From Scatophagus argus (Eukaryota > Chordata > Actinopteri > Scatophagidae): a stretch of DNA of 64,000 nucleotides. This document shows positions 13,296 to 25,834 of the stretch, piece after piece. Under the pieces are notes generated by a model. It did no database searches and had not been told where the DNA came from. It saw only the letters and a program-made list of their open reading frames with translations. The stretch spans positions 20,120,999 through 20,184,998 of the forward strand of contig NC_058493.1 in assembly GCF_020382885.2 (NCBI RefSeq), in the 5' to 3' direction. Both the position numbers and the translations under genes were made by a program. Position 1 is the first letter of the stretch; each line of letters opens with the position of its first letter.

Positions 13296-14506
13296 GTCTG
13301 CTATCTGGTGAACGATAAAGTAATTGTGTTAATGTTAACGTAAAGTATAACGGATGGCTAAGCTAACGCAAACAAGCCAGCACGAGTGGGAAGCAACAAT
13401 AAACACGAACACGAACTTCCTTTAAGTGAAAATACCTCAAACAAGTTGCACAACGTTAAGACACAAATCGTGTATACATCTTTGGGCATAAAATCGCAAA
13501 CCACACAGCGTTAAGTCGTCAGCGGACGGGCCATTTTTCGCGGTCCTGTTTTCGAAACAGTTCAGAAGACAACGCGCATGCGCCAAAAGCTTACGATTTT
13601 TACCCGGAGCTGTGCTTGTCAGGCAACTAGTCCCATCAGGGCAACTCATTGACATAGTGTCTGTGGGTTGAACGTATTACGTCACCACGACCAAACACCA
13701 GATAAGGAGGCTGCATATTCATAATTCATACTGAACGTGTGGCTTTTTTTGCGTATCGGCAAATCGACAGAGCCGCCCCTCAGATTGGAAAAAAAAATCA
13801 CTGCCGAGTCAAGCAACCTGCAAGGCAAACTCAGGTTTCCTCCTGTCCCGCTGCAGTGGATAGAAGCCATCTTGAAATGTGGGAGTGATTTACATATTCT
13901 AACAGAATAATGTTTCACCCGTACAGATAAAAATGACCTTTATAAGGGCGTTTCCTTATTTGTATTCTAAGCTACCGTATCCGCTGGTAAAATTTCAACA
14001 GCTTGTCATTGTTACGTTTTGTTAATATCTTGTTATTTAACACACAAGTTCATACAGAGGTGTTGGCCAATTTGCACCCATTAATGAAGAAATGCTGTTA
14101 CTTACAACATAATTAAAACTTTTGCTGCAGCAAACGTGAACAGGTGCATCATAACATCATAATAGACATTTTATGTCAGCAACACTTATATCAGCTGATT
14201 AAGAATCAATAATTAAAAATTTCCACCATATTTTTCTATTACATATGTAAACACACACAAATACACACCCACACACACACATGATGGTTCTAGAAGGAGA
14301 TCTTCATGCAACCTATTAGACAACCTATGATCCTATGAACCTATGAACCTATGAACTTAAATGAGGGTAAATACTTTTAGGCAACCAACTATACATTTGT
14401 TGCTAATTTATTCAAATCTGTAGAAAATGTCTTCACTTCTCTTTAACATCTTTTCGAGTTGACTGGACAGAAAGAAACTCATGATAACCTGAAATACATA
14501 ATCTGG

Positions 14507-14512
14507 TTTATT
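14507..14512 (-). promoter_or_regulatory. Candidate polyadenylation signal of MRPL16
   Basis: AATAAA on the minus strand, about 140 bases beyond the MRPL16 stop codon. Confidence 0.45.
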
Positions 14513-14652
14513 AGGGGTTTTTTAAACAGAAAACAAAAAAACACATTTAACAAAATGTGAAATTCACTAGTAAGTGTATGTATAAAAAAAAACAAAAACA
14601 AAAAGAGGTTGGTGTCACAGTACGACACCACATTGATTTCTGTCCAGGACTG

Positions 14653-14970
14653 TCACACCCTCCCCGGGAAGTGAAATTTGCCTGTGAAACGTCCGTGATA
14701 GTGAAGGTCAAGGGGGCTGACCACCTTCCTGATGCCCAGCATATTGCGTTGCACTATGTGCTTGAAGGTCCAGGGATTTTGGTTGTTCTGCTCCATCTCA
14801 GCCTGCTTCTTTTGTAGGTCTGCTAAGCTCTCTCTGGTCATTACCTAAAATACATAAATATAGAATTAAATATATAGGAATGACTTATTTCATAATAATG
14901 ATTTCAAATCAGTTACAGTTACAGTGGTAAAGAGTCTAGTGCAGCTTAATATTTAGCTGTTTTTTCTCTT

Positions 14971-15035
<65 letters not shown>

Positions 15036-17613
15036 ATGTGTACTATGATTACATTGCTGTTACATGTTTGTCTACATTAATCTAGGTGAACAAGTTCAGG
15101 TGTAGAGAGACCTCATCACAGCTTTATAGATATGAGAAGTCATTTTTCTTATGAAGTACTTGAGTTCCACAGGGGTCTCTCAGTTTATATATCTAATCAG
15201 CTGTCAGAAACTGTCTGAAACTAATGCAGTCTAAGACAACAACCATAACTCATACCTTCATTAATGTTAAATTTTGAACTTTTGATTAAGCTGCTTTTTA
15301 TAGGTATTTATGTGACAACTCAGTCTAAAGGATTTATCCAAAAGCCATAATGTGGTGATCACATTTAGACCTCAGGATTCAAATAACATTATGTGTGTGA
15401 AACTATTTAAAGAGCAAAGTATTTACAGTATGGCTATCTCACCTTGGCAGGAAAGGGTAGCTTCTTTGCCACTTCAGTCAAGATATGTTCAATCTCTCCC
15501 AGCTCCACCTTTCCTCCCACTTCCACGATTAAACGTCCACAGCGGACAGGTGTTACATAGTGGTCGATGGCTCCCTTGCCCCCACCCATGCGATGACCCA
15601 GACTTTTAGATGTTATGGGCTTATATGGGGAGTTGATGCGCCAGCGGGCAAACGTAGTCTGGGAATCCATCTTGCGATTGATGGTTAGACGAATCATCTC
15701 TATGTGACCCCAATGAATGTAGCCCCCTCCCATGGCCTGAGCATCAGAGAGACAGAGAAAGGAGGGAAGTCACTCTTAAAAAGACTTAACCTTTTAAGTT
15801 TCACATAGCATTTATGGAGGTAGAAAATCTGTATGAGAAAGAAATCTTGGTGAAAAAAAATGGTGATGTTGATCATTTTTGGGTTTAAGTTATAGTCATA
15901 AGCTGCTCTTGAAACAAGACTGGAAAAAAAAATTTACCAGTGAGTTAGCAAGTTTGATAAAATGTTGAACCACATGTCTCATACAGAATGAGTTGTCTCC
16001 TATTTTGCATAAAGATAAAGCAAAAGTGAAAGGTGGCAGTTTAATTCTGTACCGGAAATACAAGAAAGAAATGTCAAATTACTCTGTAAACACATCCTGT
16101 GATGACTGTGGATTTTGTAAAAGTTTGCATTTCTTGGTGATATACAGTTACAGAACTTTATACAATACTGCAGGAAATAAGATCTTCATAGCCTTAAGTG
16201 CTTCAAGCAGCTGTCAAAACTCAGTAGACAGCAGTGTTCACCAAACACAAATGCACTCACCACAATAGCATACTGTCCCGTAGTGAAGGTATTTGCCTCC
16301 AGAGCTGGGCCTCGGATGTCCCGCAGCCTCTTCATCTCTTTCTTGGCCTTTTTTAAGTTAGGCACCTTGTTCAAAAACTTCAGTTTGAGTCTTTCTGGCA
16401 ACACCACATCTTCAGAGGTAAAAACAAGAGAGAGGATTTGTGAACAACATGCAGCATCAAGAAAAAATGTATGTTTGAACAAAGATTTGAAAAAATATCT
16501 GAAGATTGTGGCCTTTGAAATTGTCTGTGGTGTGTATTTTCCCCCATATGTTAACAATAAATAACAAGAAGATGAATTATTACCACTATAGTCAGGAGGG
16601 ACTTCATATGTCTTCAGCCCTGCAGTCAGGACTTTTGAGTGGCTGCGTAAATGACCTGTGGAAAAACAGCAGTTGTTGATACATCTTGACATGATATTTG
16701 GCAATATTTGGTCTAATCCAGAACTGTCATATTGTTGCATATAGCACTACTCGGTTTAAATTTTGTGAAGTCGCACAAAGACAGAGAGAAACTGTACTGA
16801 TTTTACGGGTGGTTTATTCTGATTTTGTACAACTCAGAAGTGCGAACCATAAATTCGGCTCAGTTGGGGCAATTCTCAGATTAAGGGGAAAATAGAATTT
16901 ACGTCCTACTACTTGCTTTAACCTGTTGCTCTTATGTCTTTGCATTAACAAATGGTGTCCAATTTGTCTGTCGCAGCTTGCTATCTTCACTCATTGTGCA
17001 TTTGTCCTAATGTCAACTCATTATTAGCGATACATATTCAAGGATTCAAGGATTCAAGGAGCTTTATTGTCATTTCACACACGTAGGACATGAGTGGAAC
17101 GAAATTAGTTTCCCCGGTCCCGGTATAAGCCCAATTACCTAACAAAATAAATATAATATATGCATATATCTATGCATATTATCTTTTAAGTATTTCCTTT
17201 TGAGTTTACCATTACTGTCCGCGGTGATTTGTGATTTTACTGCGTATTTATGTGTTTTTCCAGCTCTGTGTACAACTTGCTTCTGTGCTGAATGTGAGTA
17301 GCCTGAAATGTTTCCTGACAATGCACACACTGTACAGGGCTCTTAAGCTTTGTTATCGCTCTGCATAGTTATATCCTGCTACAGTAAGTGTTTTTACTTT
17401 AACGTTGTTTTCCGGGTGATTGTGTATCTGCCCAGAGACTAGCTACAAGTAAACATTCAAGTGTGCAGTTTCTGCTTGTTTTAGCGACTTAACGCTAACG
17501 CAAATGTCCCTACAGTATAACGTTAAGGTTAGCTAACTTCTGTTACCTAGATGACCGTGAGCTCCACAGATACCGGCCAATCCGCCGACAGCAGCCTTGA
17601 TGACGGAGATCAT
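14653..17613 (-). CDS. mrpl16: Mitochondrial large-subunit ribosomal protein L16 (bL16m)
   Basis: Five coding exons: 17613-17547, 16655-16584, 16409-16261, 15736-15443, 14844-14653. They join in frame to about 257 residues (human 251). Diagnostic stretches are [21 protein letters not shown], then [19 protein letters not shown], then the bacterial-L16 core [20 protein letters not shown], and a C-terminal [21 protein letters not shown] as in vertebrate MRPL16. The first exon encodes a short hydrophobic and basic start ([14 protein letters not shown]) that fits a mitochondrial targeting peptide. It acts in the 39S subunit near the peptidyl-transferase centre. It lies in tandem upstream of CENPQ on the same strand and head to head with the tyrosinase-like gene. 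Confidence 0.95.
14971..15032. repeat. Compound (TG)n(AG)n microsatellite
   Basis: About 12 TG units run directly into about 19 AG units, in the last MRPL16 intron. Confidence 0.9.
17037..17125. repeat. Teleost interspersed repeat fragment
   Basis: 'caaggattcaaggattcaag' leads into 'gagctttattgtcatttcac' and 'gtggaacgaaattagtttcc'. This is a frequently seen fish repeat layout, here in MRPL16 intron 1. Confidence 0.5.
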
Positions 17614-18974
17614 GATGTTAACTTTGAAACAGACACTATAAACAGCAAACTGACACTTCGTGTGGTGGATATACAAGCATTTTCGTTCGTTAAGCTGTTA
17701 TGAACACCATGCTACGCACAAGGTCGCCGCCATCGCTATCGGCTTCCTTTAGTTCCGCCAAAAGAAAAGACACTTCCTGCACGAGAGGTTTTCACAACAA
17801 AAGTCTGACCCATACCATCTACATCACAGGTAAAATTTCAAATGTGAATACATTTTATTTTTCATAATTGCTATTATGATGTATGATGTTTAAAGAAGTG
17901 TGATCATTAAACTTCCTTTGTCAACTAGTCATTGCACATGTCGACCAGACATTACTCTCCGTTTAGGGTTTTTTTTTTGTCTATGTCTAAAAAGCTTTCT
18001 GCCCAAATTTAAATTCCTCTTCTTTTTTATTAGCATATTGCTATATTATATTGTATATTACAATAAACAAACGACTATACATAGAATTACATGAAAATGA
18101 GGGACAACAAGCGTTCTTGCACTGTTAATCAGACAGAGTCTTTAAGACTCAGATGTGCAGACTCTGTACATTTAACAAGTTATGTGATTAGTTAATATGT
18201 GGGCCAAGTAAGAAACTGATGTTTCCTGTCTTGAAAACATAAATGTTTGCAGTGGCTGTGTTTTCACCATGTCATTTGAGTGACATGGTGAAAACAAAAA
18301 TACAGGAAGCTGTTCATGAAAAGGACTGCTGTAGAGTACACCAAGTAATCAATAACTGAAAGTTATGTTTTTCCTCTCACACACAGGACAATGACCAAAC
18401 CAGATAAACATTTGAGCCTTAAGTTGACACAGCTGATAAAACAGAAGCAGCTCATTGGTCTCTAATCCTATTTAAAAATTAACCATAAATACTGGACGTA
18501 ATAGGACAGAAAGAGTGCAATGAACTTATTTCTCACCTTTAGGTTTCTCTTTTTGAGAAATTCTCTGGAAGGCATTCATTACAACACAGCCTCTGAAGGC
18601 CTCCCCAGCCACTGAGCAGCTTCTCTGAGGTGGCTGGGGTTAAGAACCTTGCTGAAGGGCACCTCGTGCTGATGGTGAGGGAGATTTAACCAGCCGGTTT
18701 GGAGGTTGAACCAGCGACCTTTCAGTCACAACCTTTTTTTCTCTAACCTGGAAGCCCCCAAAGGCCTCTTTAACTGGCCCAATGATGTAACAGTCTTGTG
18801 TAAGAGACAGGGCAGGTTGATTGTACAGCTATCTGAAGAACTCACAGAACTACCTGTGCATCACTTGTTCAAACATTGCAGCATGAATGTCAAAGGATAA
18901 GAGTCTTACAACATTTACCCTTTAAAATAACATTGGCAATGATCACAGAGTGATCTGTTTCCATCTCCTACACC
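17614..18974. promoter_or_regulatory. Shared 5' region of MRPL16 and the tyrosinase-like gene
   Basis: A 1.36-kb gap lies between two divergent start codons. The MRPL16 promoter should lie in the first part (about 17.6-17.8 kb). A degenerate repeat lies at 18560-18760 close to the tyrosinase-like gene. No coding exon and no clear TATA box were assigned. Confidence 0.4.
18560..18760. repeat. Degenerate teleost interspersed repeat
   Basis: The order of blocks matches a widespread fish repeat: 'ggttaagaaccttgctgaag', 'gggcacctcgtgctgatg', 'ttggaggttgaaccagcgac' and 'ctttcagtcacaacc'. It ends about 200 bases before the tyrosinase-like start codon. Class not determined. Confidence 0.5.
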
Positions 18975-21911
18975 ATGCTACTGTCACTCCAGTGGTTTTG
19001 GCTAGTCCTTCTGCTGCATATGATTGGAGGGTTGGAGGCTCAGTTTCCACGTCCCTGTACAACACCAGAGGCTCTGCAGACCAGGATGTGTTGTCCCCTC
19101 TGGAACGGTTCTCCTTGTGGGTTTAGTTTGGGGAGAGGAGTCTGTGCGCCACATGCTGCAAGAGACCTCCCGGAACCAGTGGACTACAGGATAAACTGGC
19201 CTCGTGCTTTCTACAATTCAGTGTGTTCATGCTGGGGAAACTATGATGGATTTGACTGTGGCCAGTGCCTCCCAGGTTGGAGAGGACCCCATTGTCTACA
19301 AAGGCACCATGTGGAGAGGAAGGAGATAACAGATCTGACAGATTCTGAGAGGGAAACCTTCCTGTCAAGTCTGCACCAAGCAAAACAGAGCACCAGCAGC
19401 CGGTATATGATCCTTACAAGCAATGACACAACAGTGAATGGGAATTATGCATTTCACAGCGCAAGTGTTTATGATCTGTATGTATGGATGCACTACTACT
19501 CAGCTAAGAGGTACGCTGGTTCTGAAAATAATGCTGCACACCGGGGCCCTGCTTTTCTCTTCTGGCACCGAGTGTTCCTACTCTTTATTGAGAGAGAGAT
19601 CAGGGAGCTCACTGGTAATCAAGATTTCTACATCCCATACTGGGACTGGACCAGAACCAACCATTGCAACATCTGCACCAACCAGTACTTTGGGGGAGTT
19701 GGTCAAGATGGTCGTATAGATGGCGCTTCCCTTTTCTCAAAGTGGAAGGTGAGATATCGTTGTCATTTTTTTTTCCAGATCTCGTCACCTCACTCATGCC
19801 CTCCTCTTTGTTTTATCCACAGACCATATGTCCATTTCAGGAAAGTCTTGGTATAATCTGCATTCACTCTGGTGACTCTGATCCTGCACATCTGACCCGC
19901 AACCCTGGAAAGGATCCGATATACAAAACACTGCCAACTTCTGAGGATGTTGAAGAAACAATGGCAAGATCACTTTTTGACACCTCGCCATTTGACATAA
20001 CATCTAGGAACAGCTTCAGGAACACACTAGAAGGTAGATTAAATTGACTGATACATAAATTATATTTCTTATTAAAAGATGACTTTAACTCAACTCTCTG
20101 CTGCCACCAGAATTTTAACAGTTTGTAATTAGTGCTAAGAAGAATTGTTAAAGATAAAATATGTAAAATAAGCAAATGTAAATCTATATGAAATGTGATC
20201 CTCTGTATTTCAAGGTTTTGAGATTCCAGACGATTCCCGACACCTGAATGCTTCAATGCACAACCTGGTCCACAGATACTTCAATGGCACCATGTCTCTG
20301 GTACCCACTGCAGCCAATGACCCCATATTCATGCTGCATCACAGCTTTGTTGATAAGTAGGTCATGCAATTTAAACTCTCATTAAAATTCCCATTCATGT
20401 ATACATTGACATTTTTGAAGTATATTTGAAATCGTGTCCATATGCACACTGATTATTGGCTGCTGTGATTGTCTCTCTTGTTCATACTGGCCACAAAGAG
20501 ATCTTTTCACCAAATAATTTAAGTGAGGAAAGACAAAATTCAGATTCCTTAACCTTTGCCTAAATATGCATGATAAAGTTAAGCTGAAGCTACCACAAAG
20601 CATCTGCAGTCCATTTTCTACAAGTAAGGTGGGTATCTCCCAAAGCTTGGGGCTGCAATGTCTTAAACAAAATCATAACTTTTGAGGACGCCTACTTGGT
20701 TTGTCTAAGTCAGACAAAACCTAATGTTAATTAATTAGCTTTGGTTGACCTTTGGAATCCATGTAAAATGCAAAACGGGGAATGTGGATTTTGTTCCTGT
20801 TGAAATTGTTATAGGAGGGGATGTCTTCATGAACAGTGCAGAAAGGAGGAATGATCACAAAACCAGAAATGGTTTGAGTGTACGGAGGGGCTTGTATGGT
20901 TCTACGGAAAACTGTGAACCTTTCCTTCATTTTTTAAAAATATGATACAACTTTACATGTAAACATTTTGCAGTGCCCAATTAGTTGCCAGCTTTCAGTT
21001 TATCAACAACAATGATTTATTAAAGATTTTTATGGTATTCTCTGTGATATGTAAACGGCTGCCAGGCTTCTTGACAGGTGGCTGCAGGACCACAGTGAAG
21101 CAACCTACCCTGACAGTGACCAGGTCCATCCTGCCCAAAGAGCGCAGGCCTACATGGCCCCCTTCTTCCCCCTACGCCCCAACAACTACTACCGGGGCAG
21201 GAGCACCCAGAGCCTGGGTTATAGCTACAAGGATCACAGTCTCCATTGCTCTGAAGCTGGGAACAATGCATCAAGACACATTGAAGGTAGACATGATTGT
21301 AAAAACCAGTTTTGAGAACAACTTATGCTTGTATGTGCTGGACATGAAAAACATATTCCTCATTATTGGGTATTCTAGAGATATCTACAGCCAGTGGGGT
21401 CCAGTGGCAGTGGCCTGTTCTGGGCATATTCATTGTTGCTTTGCTCTGTGTGAGTGTTGGAGCTGCTGTTAAATGCAAAGGTAAAAATCATTAATTATGA
21501 GTCAGCAGATTTTAAGCAATTTGAGAAAAACTGCAATTATTATATCCATCATGGAGCAGCTTATACTTCTCTAATCACATTATCTCTGTTTAGACAAAAT
21601 ACAGCAAAGACAAGATACTGAGACAGAGAAACAGACAGAGGTGAGCCGTCACTTTTTCACATTAAACCCTATTTTGTTTACTCCTAGAGATGGAGACTAA
21701 ACTGGAAAACGTCTTACATTATGTTACATCTGACATATTCTCATGCCTTTATCTTTGAATGTAGTCTGATTACAGGTCCAACTCTCTGTATGCAGTCTGG
21801 ATGAAAGAGAGGAGTGGAAACACTGACAACTCATCGGCAGTACATGTTGCCTCATGTGGGGCCCATTCCCAAGACGCAGCATGTAGAGACGCAGTGTGGA
21901 GTCAACTGTAA
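18975..21911 (+). CDS. Divergent tyrosinase-like copper oxidase
   Basis: Seven coding exons: 18975-19748, 19823-20033, 20215-20356, 21066-21286, 21379-21480, 21594-21640, 21765-21911. They give about 547 residues (human TYR 529). A signal peptide ends near residue 22. An EGF-like Cys-rich region follows ([11 protein letters not shown] to GWRGPHC). CuA ligands are His173, His189 and His198. CuB ligands are His344, His348 and His371. PYWDW and SFRNTLEG are kept. The first three junctions fall where TYR introns 1-3 fall. One TM helix ([11 protein letters not shown]) and a cytosolic tail with SDYRSNSLY follow, which resembles the TYR tail. All parts of a working melanosomal-type tyrosinase appear present: type-3 copper oxidation of phenols on the lumenal side of a membrane organelle. 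It is much less like mammalian TYR than expected for the fish orthologue, so I call it a paralogue. Exons 5-7 are less certain than 1-4. Confidence 0.8.
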
Positions 21912-22819
21912 ATGTGGAAATACACCTTTAGATTCAAGGGAATAGAGAGTGAATCAGCTGCAGAGAACAGACCAATGACAGGTATTTTATATCAGCACAG
22001 ACTCAGATTTTGCGGGACATTTTGTTGTATGATCTAAGGCTGCAACTAAGACTTGTTTCACTATTCGTTCATCTATGGATTTCTTTTATTTGGACATTTG
22101 GTGAATTGTTAAGAAACTGTTTTAAACTGTCTGGAGAGGTGTTGAATCAGGTTTATGGTCATTTCTGGTGCTGTTGAAATGTGTTTTGTCATCCTAAGAT
22201 GTTTCTTGATACATTGAGACACACTTGATAATGATAAGACAGAGAGAAGGCTTAAAAATGCATAAGACATATGTATGTAAGGACATGTCCTGCTGCTTTG
22301 CTTACAGGAATTGTCTGTTTACATTCATTTAAAAAAATTAAATAGGTTACAGAGAAAGCTGGCAAATTTTCTGTTGCTAAATATAAAAGTTTTTTTAATA
22401 ATAAAAACACACCATGTACATTGCGTAGATTAATTGTATCTCTCTATTGGGATACAGCTCTTTCCATGGGAAACATCAAAATGACTGCATTTTCACAAGA
22501 AATAAATAAAATCAGTATAGCTGCAGAATGTTAATCCACTAACATAACAGTGACCCACGCATAAAAACATTGCTCCTGGGGAACAATAAATAAGGGGACA
22601 AGAAGTACAGGGCAATGTGTTGTCTTGTTTGAAATTTGCCACAGATAGGAAAAGGACCATATTCACTAAAGACTTAAAGTCTGAGACATTCAGCTTTAAC
22701 ATAAATACAAAACCTCTTCAGAAGGCTGCTTGGTGCCTGAAAGTCGAAGCTGTTTTTGTTAATCAACCAGTAGTGGTTGAAGCCACTCAGTGGGAAATAG
22801 TTATGATCATTAGCTGATC
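21912..22819. other. Convergent 3' regions of tyrosinase-like gene and TXNL4B
   Basis: Probable untranslated sequence. AATAAA-type signals on the plus strand occur at about 22400 and 22500. No further coding exon is supported. Confidence 0.45.
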
Positions 22820-23729
22820 CTAAATTCCATGGTAGAGGAGATCATATTTGGGAATATTTTGAGGGTCAATGGGACTCTGGACAATCATCTTCCCACGCAT
22901 GGCTCCTCTGTATATGACCTCAATTAGATCCATGAAATCTTGCTTGGTCTTGAAGCTGCCAACAAATTTAGTGTGGTCCGGGGATCTGAAAGAGGAAAAA
23001 AAATAAAACATTTATCAACCAAATAAAGTCTATGAGTTTTTATTACTGCATCTGTGGTAACCCTACATTTCTTTGTATATGTGTTATATGTGATATGCAA
23101 TTAGGAGCTGGCTAGTTAAAGAGTGACTTTATCTAGAACGGAAACAAATTATCTTTGAGCAAATACACAAAAGCCAGATTCTCAAATGTAAATATTTGCT
23201 GCTTTTCTTAAACTTCATAATTTGGGTGTATGGACTGTTGGTCAGACTATACAAACTCACAAAATCTCAAGGAATGAGGGACATTTTACATTACATCTTT
23301 ATGGCCTACATAATTAAAACAATAAGCAGATCAGCCTTTTCACTCACCCGTAATCCACCTTCATGTGCTGTCCGTTGAAAAAGAAGACAGTGGAGGGGAT
23401 GTAACTGATGTCAAAGTATCTTGTGTAGACGGGAGCTTTATCCACATCAACGATGTAGATGGACGCCATGTTACTCAGGTCATGGGCAGTTTTTGACAGC
23501 TAAAATGGAAATCAGAAAGGACAAATTGGTTAAAATTATAGACTTGACACTTCCACTGAGCAGCTGTTTGGTTATTTGTATTAATGGTCCTGCTTACAAT
23601 CTCATCCAACTGGAGACAAACCGAATCTTCGTCTCTTCCAAACCTTAAAACTAAAACTTTTTCCGCTACGCCTTTGATAACCTCATCTATGTCTTTTTTG
23701 CAAGTTAATTTGGGCAAAAATAAACTCAT
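22820..23729 (-). CDS. txnl4b: Thioredoxin-like protein 4B (Dim1-like spliceosome-associated protein)
   Basis: Three coding exons, 23729-23598, 23499-23348 and 22985-22820, encode 149 residues, exactly the human length. The sequence is nearly the human one: [14 protein letters not shown], then [20 protein letters not shown], then [17 protein letters not shown], ending [11 protein letters not shown]. The start is the ATG giving MSLFLPKLT, matching the mammalian start. TXNL4B has a thioredoxin fold of the Dim1/U5-15kD family without a CXXC redox centre, and has been linked to pre-mRNA splicing and cell-cycle progress. It is divergent to TRMT10C with about 570 bases between start codons. Confidence 0.97.
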
Positions 23730-24297
23730 CTTAGATGACAATAAATTAGTTCACGCTGTTTCGCTACCAGGAGGAACTTACGTCATTATTGCGGTACGAC
23801 GCTGAAAAAATCCGCCGGCACATTGGTGCTAGGAAATTAAGGTTAGTAAAAGTAGTTATCATAGTTTAAATCGTCGTGCCATAGAGAATAAAACATACAT
23901 TGGTATTTCATTGCTTGAAACAATTTAATATGGTCACTTAGATAGACATTCAAGACCAAAAAAAGGTGCGTCCTGCCTATAGACCGCCGTGTTTCTCACT
24001 ACGACACATTATAGTGTGACACCGTCTAACAACGTGACCTTCCATCCATTTGACAAACATGGATGCTCCGACAATGCTGCACTAGATGAACACGCCGCTG
24101 CGACTCGCGAATACTATTTAACACTTTTAACAAAATGCAGGTGTCACTTGCACCTCTTTGTGACAGTGGAAGACAGAGAGAACCGCGTTGATTATACTTC
24201 GTGGTCCGTTTATATTTTTCAAGAGGTAGCGAGTCTGTATTTCCTGGTTTTAGTAGGCCGTATTTCAAACAGTTTTAGTTTAAAGTAGTTTATCGCG
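23730..24297. promoter_or_regulatory. Likely bidirectional promoter of TXNL4B and TRMT10C
   Basis: The 568 bases between divergent start codons of two housekeeping genes leave room for little else. CpG dinucleotides are frequent compared with flanking introns (for example around 23785-23820 and 24080-24120). No TATA box was seen. Transcription starts are not determined. Confidence 0.5.
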
Positions 24298-25761
24298 ATG
24301 TTGCGGCTCGTCTCTACTCACGCTTTTCATGAACTGTGGAAATGTGGTCACCTTATGGCATCCTGTGTTACCAAGAAGAAAGTCATACCTGTTCTCCCTG
24401 TCGGCAGCGCCTATCATCACCGACTGTGCATCCCTGATCGCCTCTTCAGTACTGGGAGCCCGGTGTTGAACGATGCCCTCAAGCCAAAAACAGATAAATC
24501 TGAGGACATACAGACAATTGATCTGGACAGCTGGAAATCTGTGATGAGATCCCAAGCAACATCAGAACAGAAACAACAGATCAATGATGAAGAGGACGCA
24601 AGTGATGATGATGAAATCCTTAATGAACCAGGAGGTGAGGTGAAGGATAGTTCTTTGCTGGATGCAACTCGGGATCTGGTCATCATGTGGCGGCAGGCTG
24701 GGAGGCTTGTACCTGAAGAGATGACTGATGAAGAGGTTGAGGAACTGGCTAAGCTCACCTCCAAATCATCCAAGAAGAAGTACCTGAAGTTCCTGGCTAT
24801 AAAGGAGGGCCACAAAAGGGCCCGGAAAGAGAAGCAGCAGAAGAGAAAGCAAGAAAGAGCAGCTTCATTGGAGCAGAACAGAAGAGATGCTGAGGAAAGG
24901 GATGATCAGAGTCAACCAGAATATAAGAACACACTTTTCCTCCAGTATTGGAACCGCTCCCTGGACAAACTGCTGGCCTGGAGGAGTGCCCAGGCCATGG
25001 TGTTCGGTCAGTCGCTGGTGTTTGACATGAGCTATGAGTCAAAAATGTCCAGGCAGGAGCTCAGGAACACAGTGTCCCAGCTGATGGAGGTGGAAGCATG
25101 GAACCGGCGTGCTACTGAGCCTTACCACCTCCACTTCTGTAACCTGCAGCCCAACGGGGCCTACAAGCAGGAGCTGCTCAAACGATATACTTCAGAGACC
25201 TGGGACAACCTGTTCATCACCAGTACTGACCAACACCATGTTGATGTGTTCCCTCATGAACAGCTTGTGTACCTCACAGCAGACTCCCCCAATGTTCTTC
25301 ACACATATGACCACACCAAGGTCTACATCATTGGAGCTATAGTGGACCGGTCAAGCCAGGGAGGCCTATCACTGGCCCATGCCAAGCGTCTTAAGCTGGC
25401 CACAGCCCGTTTACCGTTGGATCAGTATCTCCACTGGGAGTTAGGAGCCAAAAATCTGACTCTGGACCAGATGATCCGCATTATGCTCACTATCAAGGAT
25501 ACAGGGAAATGGGAGGAGGCTCTCAAATTCGTTCCTAAGAGGAAGATCGATGGTTTTCTCCAAGAAAAGACACACAAACAGATTACCGTTGGCAGCGGCA
25601 GGCACCATCAACAATCTGGGTTCAACAGTGGACACGTAAAGGACAGACTGGTGCTCAGCAGAGAAAAACCAGCTGAAACCAGAACACGTATGTCATTTAA
25701 GAATAGCATGGACAGAAGAAAAGGTGCAGGCAAAAGTAAGATGTGGTGGGATGATGAGTGA
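24298..25761 (+). CDS. trmt10c: tRNA methyltransferase 10 homolog C (mitochondrial RNase P subunit 1, MRPP1)
   Basis: One uninterrupted coding exon of 487 codons, in line with the single coding exon of vertebrate TRMT10C (human 403 residues). The N-terminus is basic and hydrophobic, suiting mitochondrial import. An acidic stretch (about residues 95-105) and a Lys/Arg/Gln-rich helix (about 170-205) precede the SPOUT domain. Domain marks are VFDMSYESKMS, QLVYLTADSPNVLHTYDHTK, the catalytic-loop region YIIGAIVDRS and LKLATARLPLDQYLHW. With HSD17B10 and PRORP it makes mitochondrial RNase P, and it methylates purine-9 of mitochondrial tRNAs. The tail after KRKIDGFLQ is about 70 residues, basic and low-complexity, which explains part of the extra length. 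Confidence 0.95.
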   Translation: MLRLVSTHAFHELWKCGHLMASCVTKKKVIPVLPVGSAYHHRLCIPDRLFSTGSPVLNDALKPKTDKSEDIQTIDLDSWKSVMRSQATSEQKQQINDEEDASDDDEILNEPGGEVKDSSLLDATRDLVIMWRQAGRLVPEEMTDEEVEELAKLTSKSSKKKYLKFLAIKEGHKRARKEKQQKRKQERAASLEQNRRDAEERDDQSQPEYKNTLFLQYWNRSLDKLLAWRSAQAMVFGQSLVFDMSYESKMSRQELRNTVSQLMEVEAWNRRATEPYHLHFCNLQPNGAYKQELLKRYTSETWDNLFITSTDQHHVDVFPHEQLVYLTADSPNVLHTYDHTKVYIIGAIVDRSSQGGLSLAHAKRLKLATARLPLDQYLHWELGAKNLTLDQMIRIMLTIKDTGKWEEALKFVPKRKIDGFLQEKTHKQITVGSGRHHQQSGFNSGHVKDRLVLSREKPAETRTRMSFKNSMDRRKGAGKSKMWWDDE

Positions 25762-25828
25762 AGTCAACAGAAAGTTTAACTTGGTTTCATAAGGATGTTT
25801 TTATAAGCAGTGTCTGAAGAAATTACAA

Positions 25829-25834
25829 AATAAA
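25829..25834 (+). promoter_or_regulatory. Candidate polyadenylation signal of TRMT10C
   Basis: AATAAA about 70 bases after the TRMT10C stop codon. Confidence 0.5.

Noticed and set aside
16186-16740. Minus-strand 184-codon open frame as a separate protein
   Set aside because: It contains MRPL16 exons 2 and 3 with the intron between them open by chance. The spliced model matches the family.
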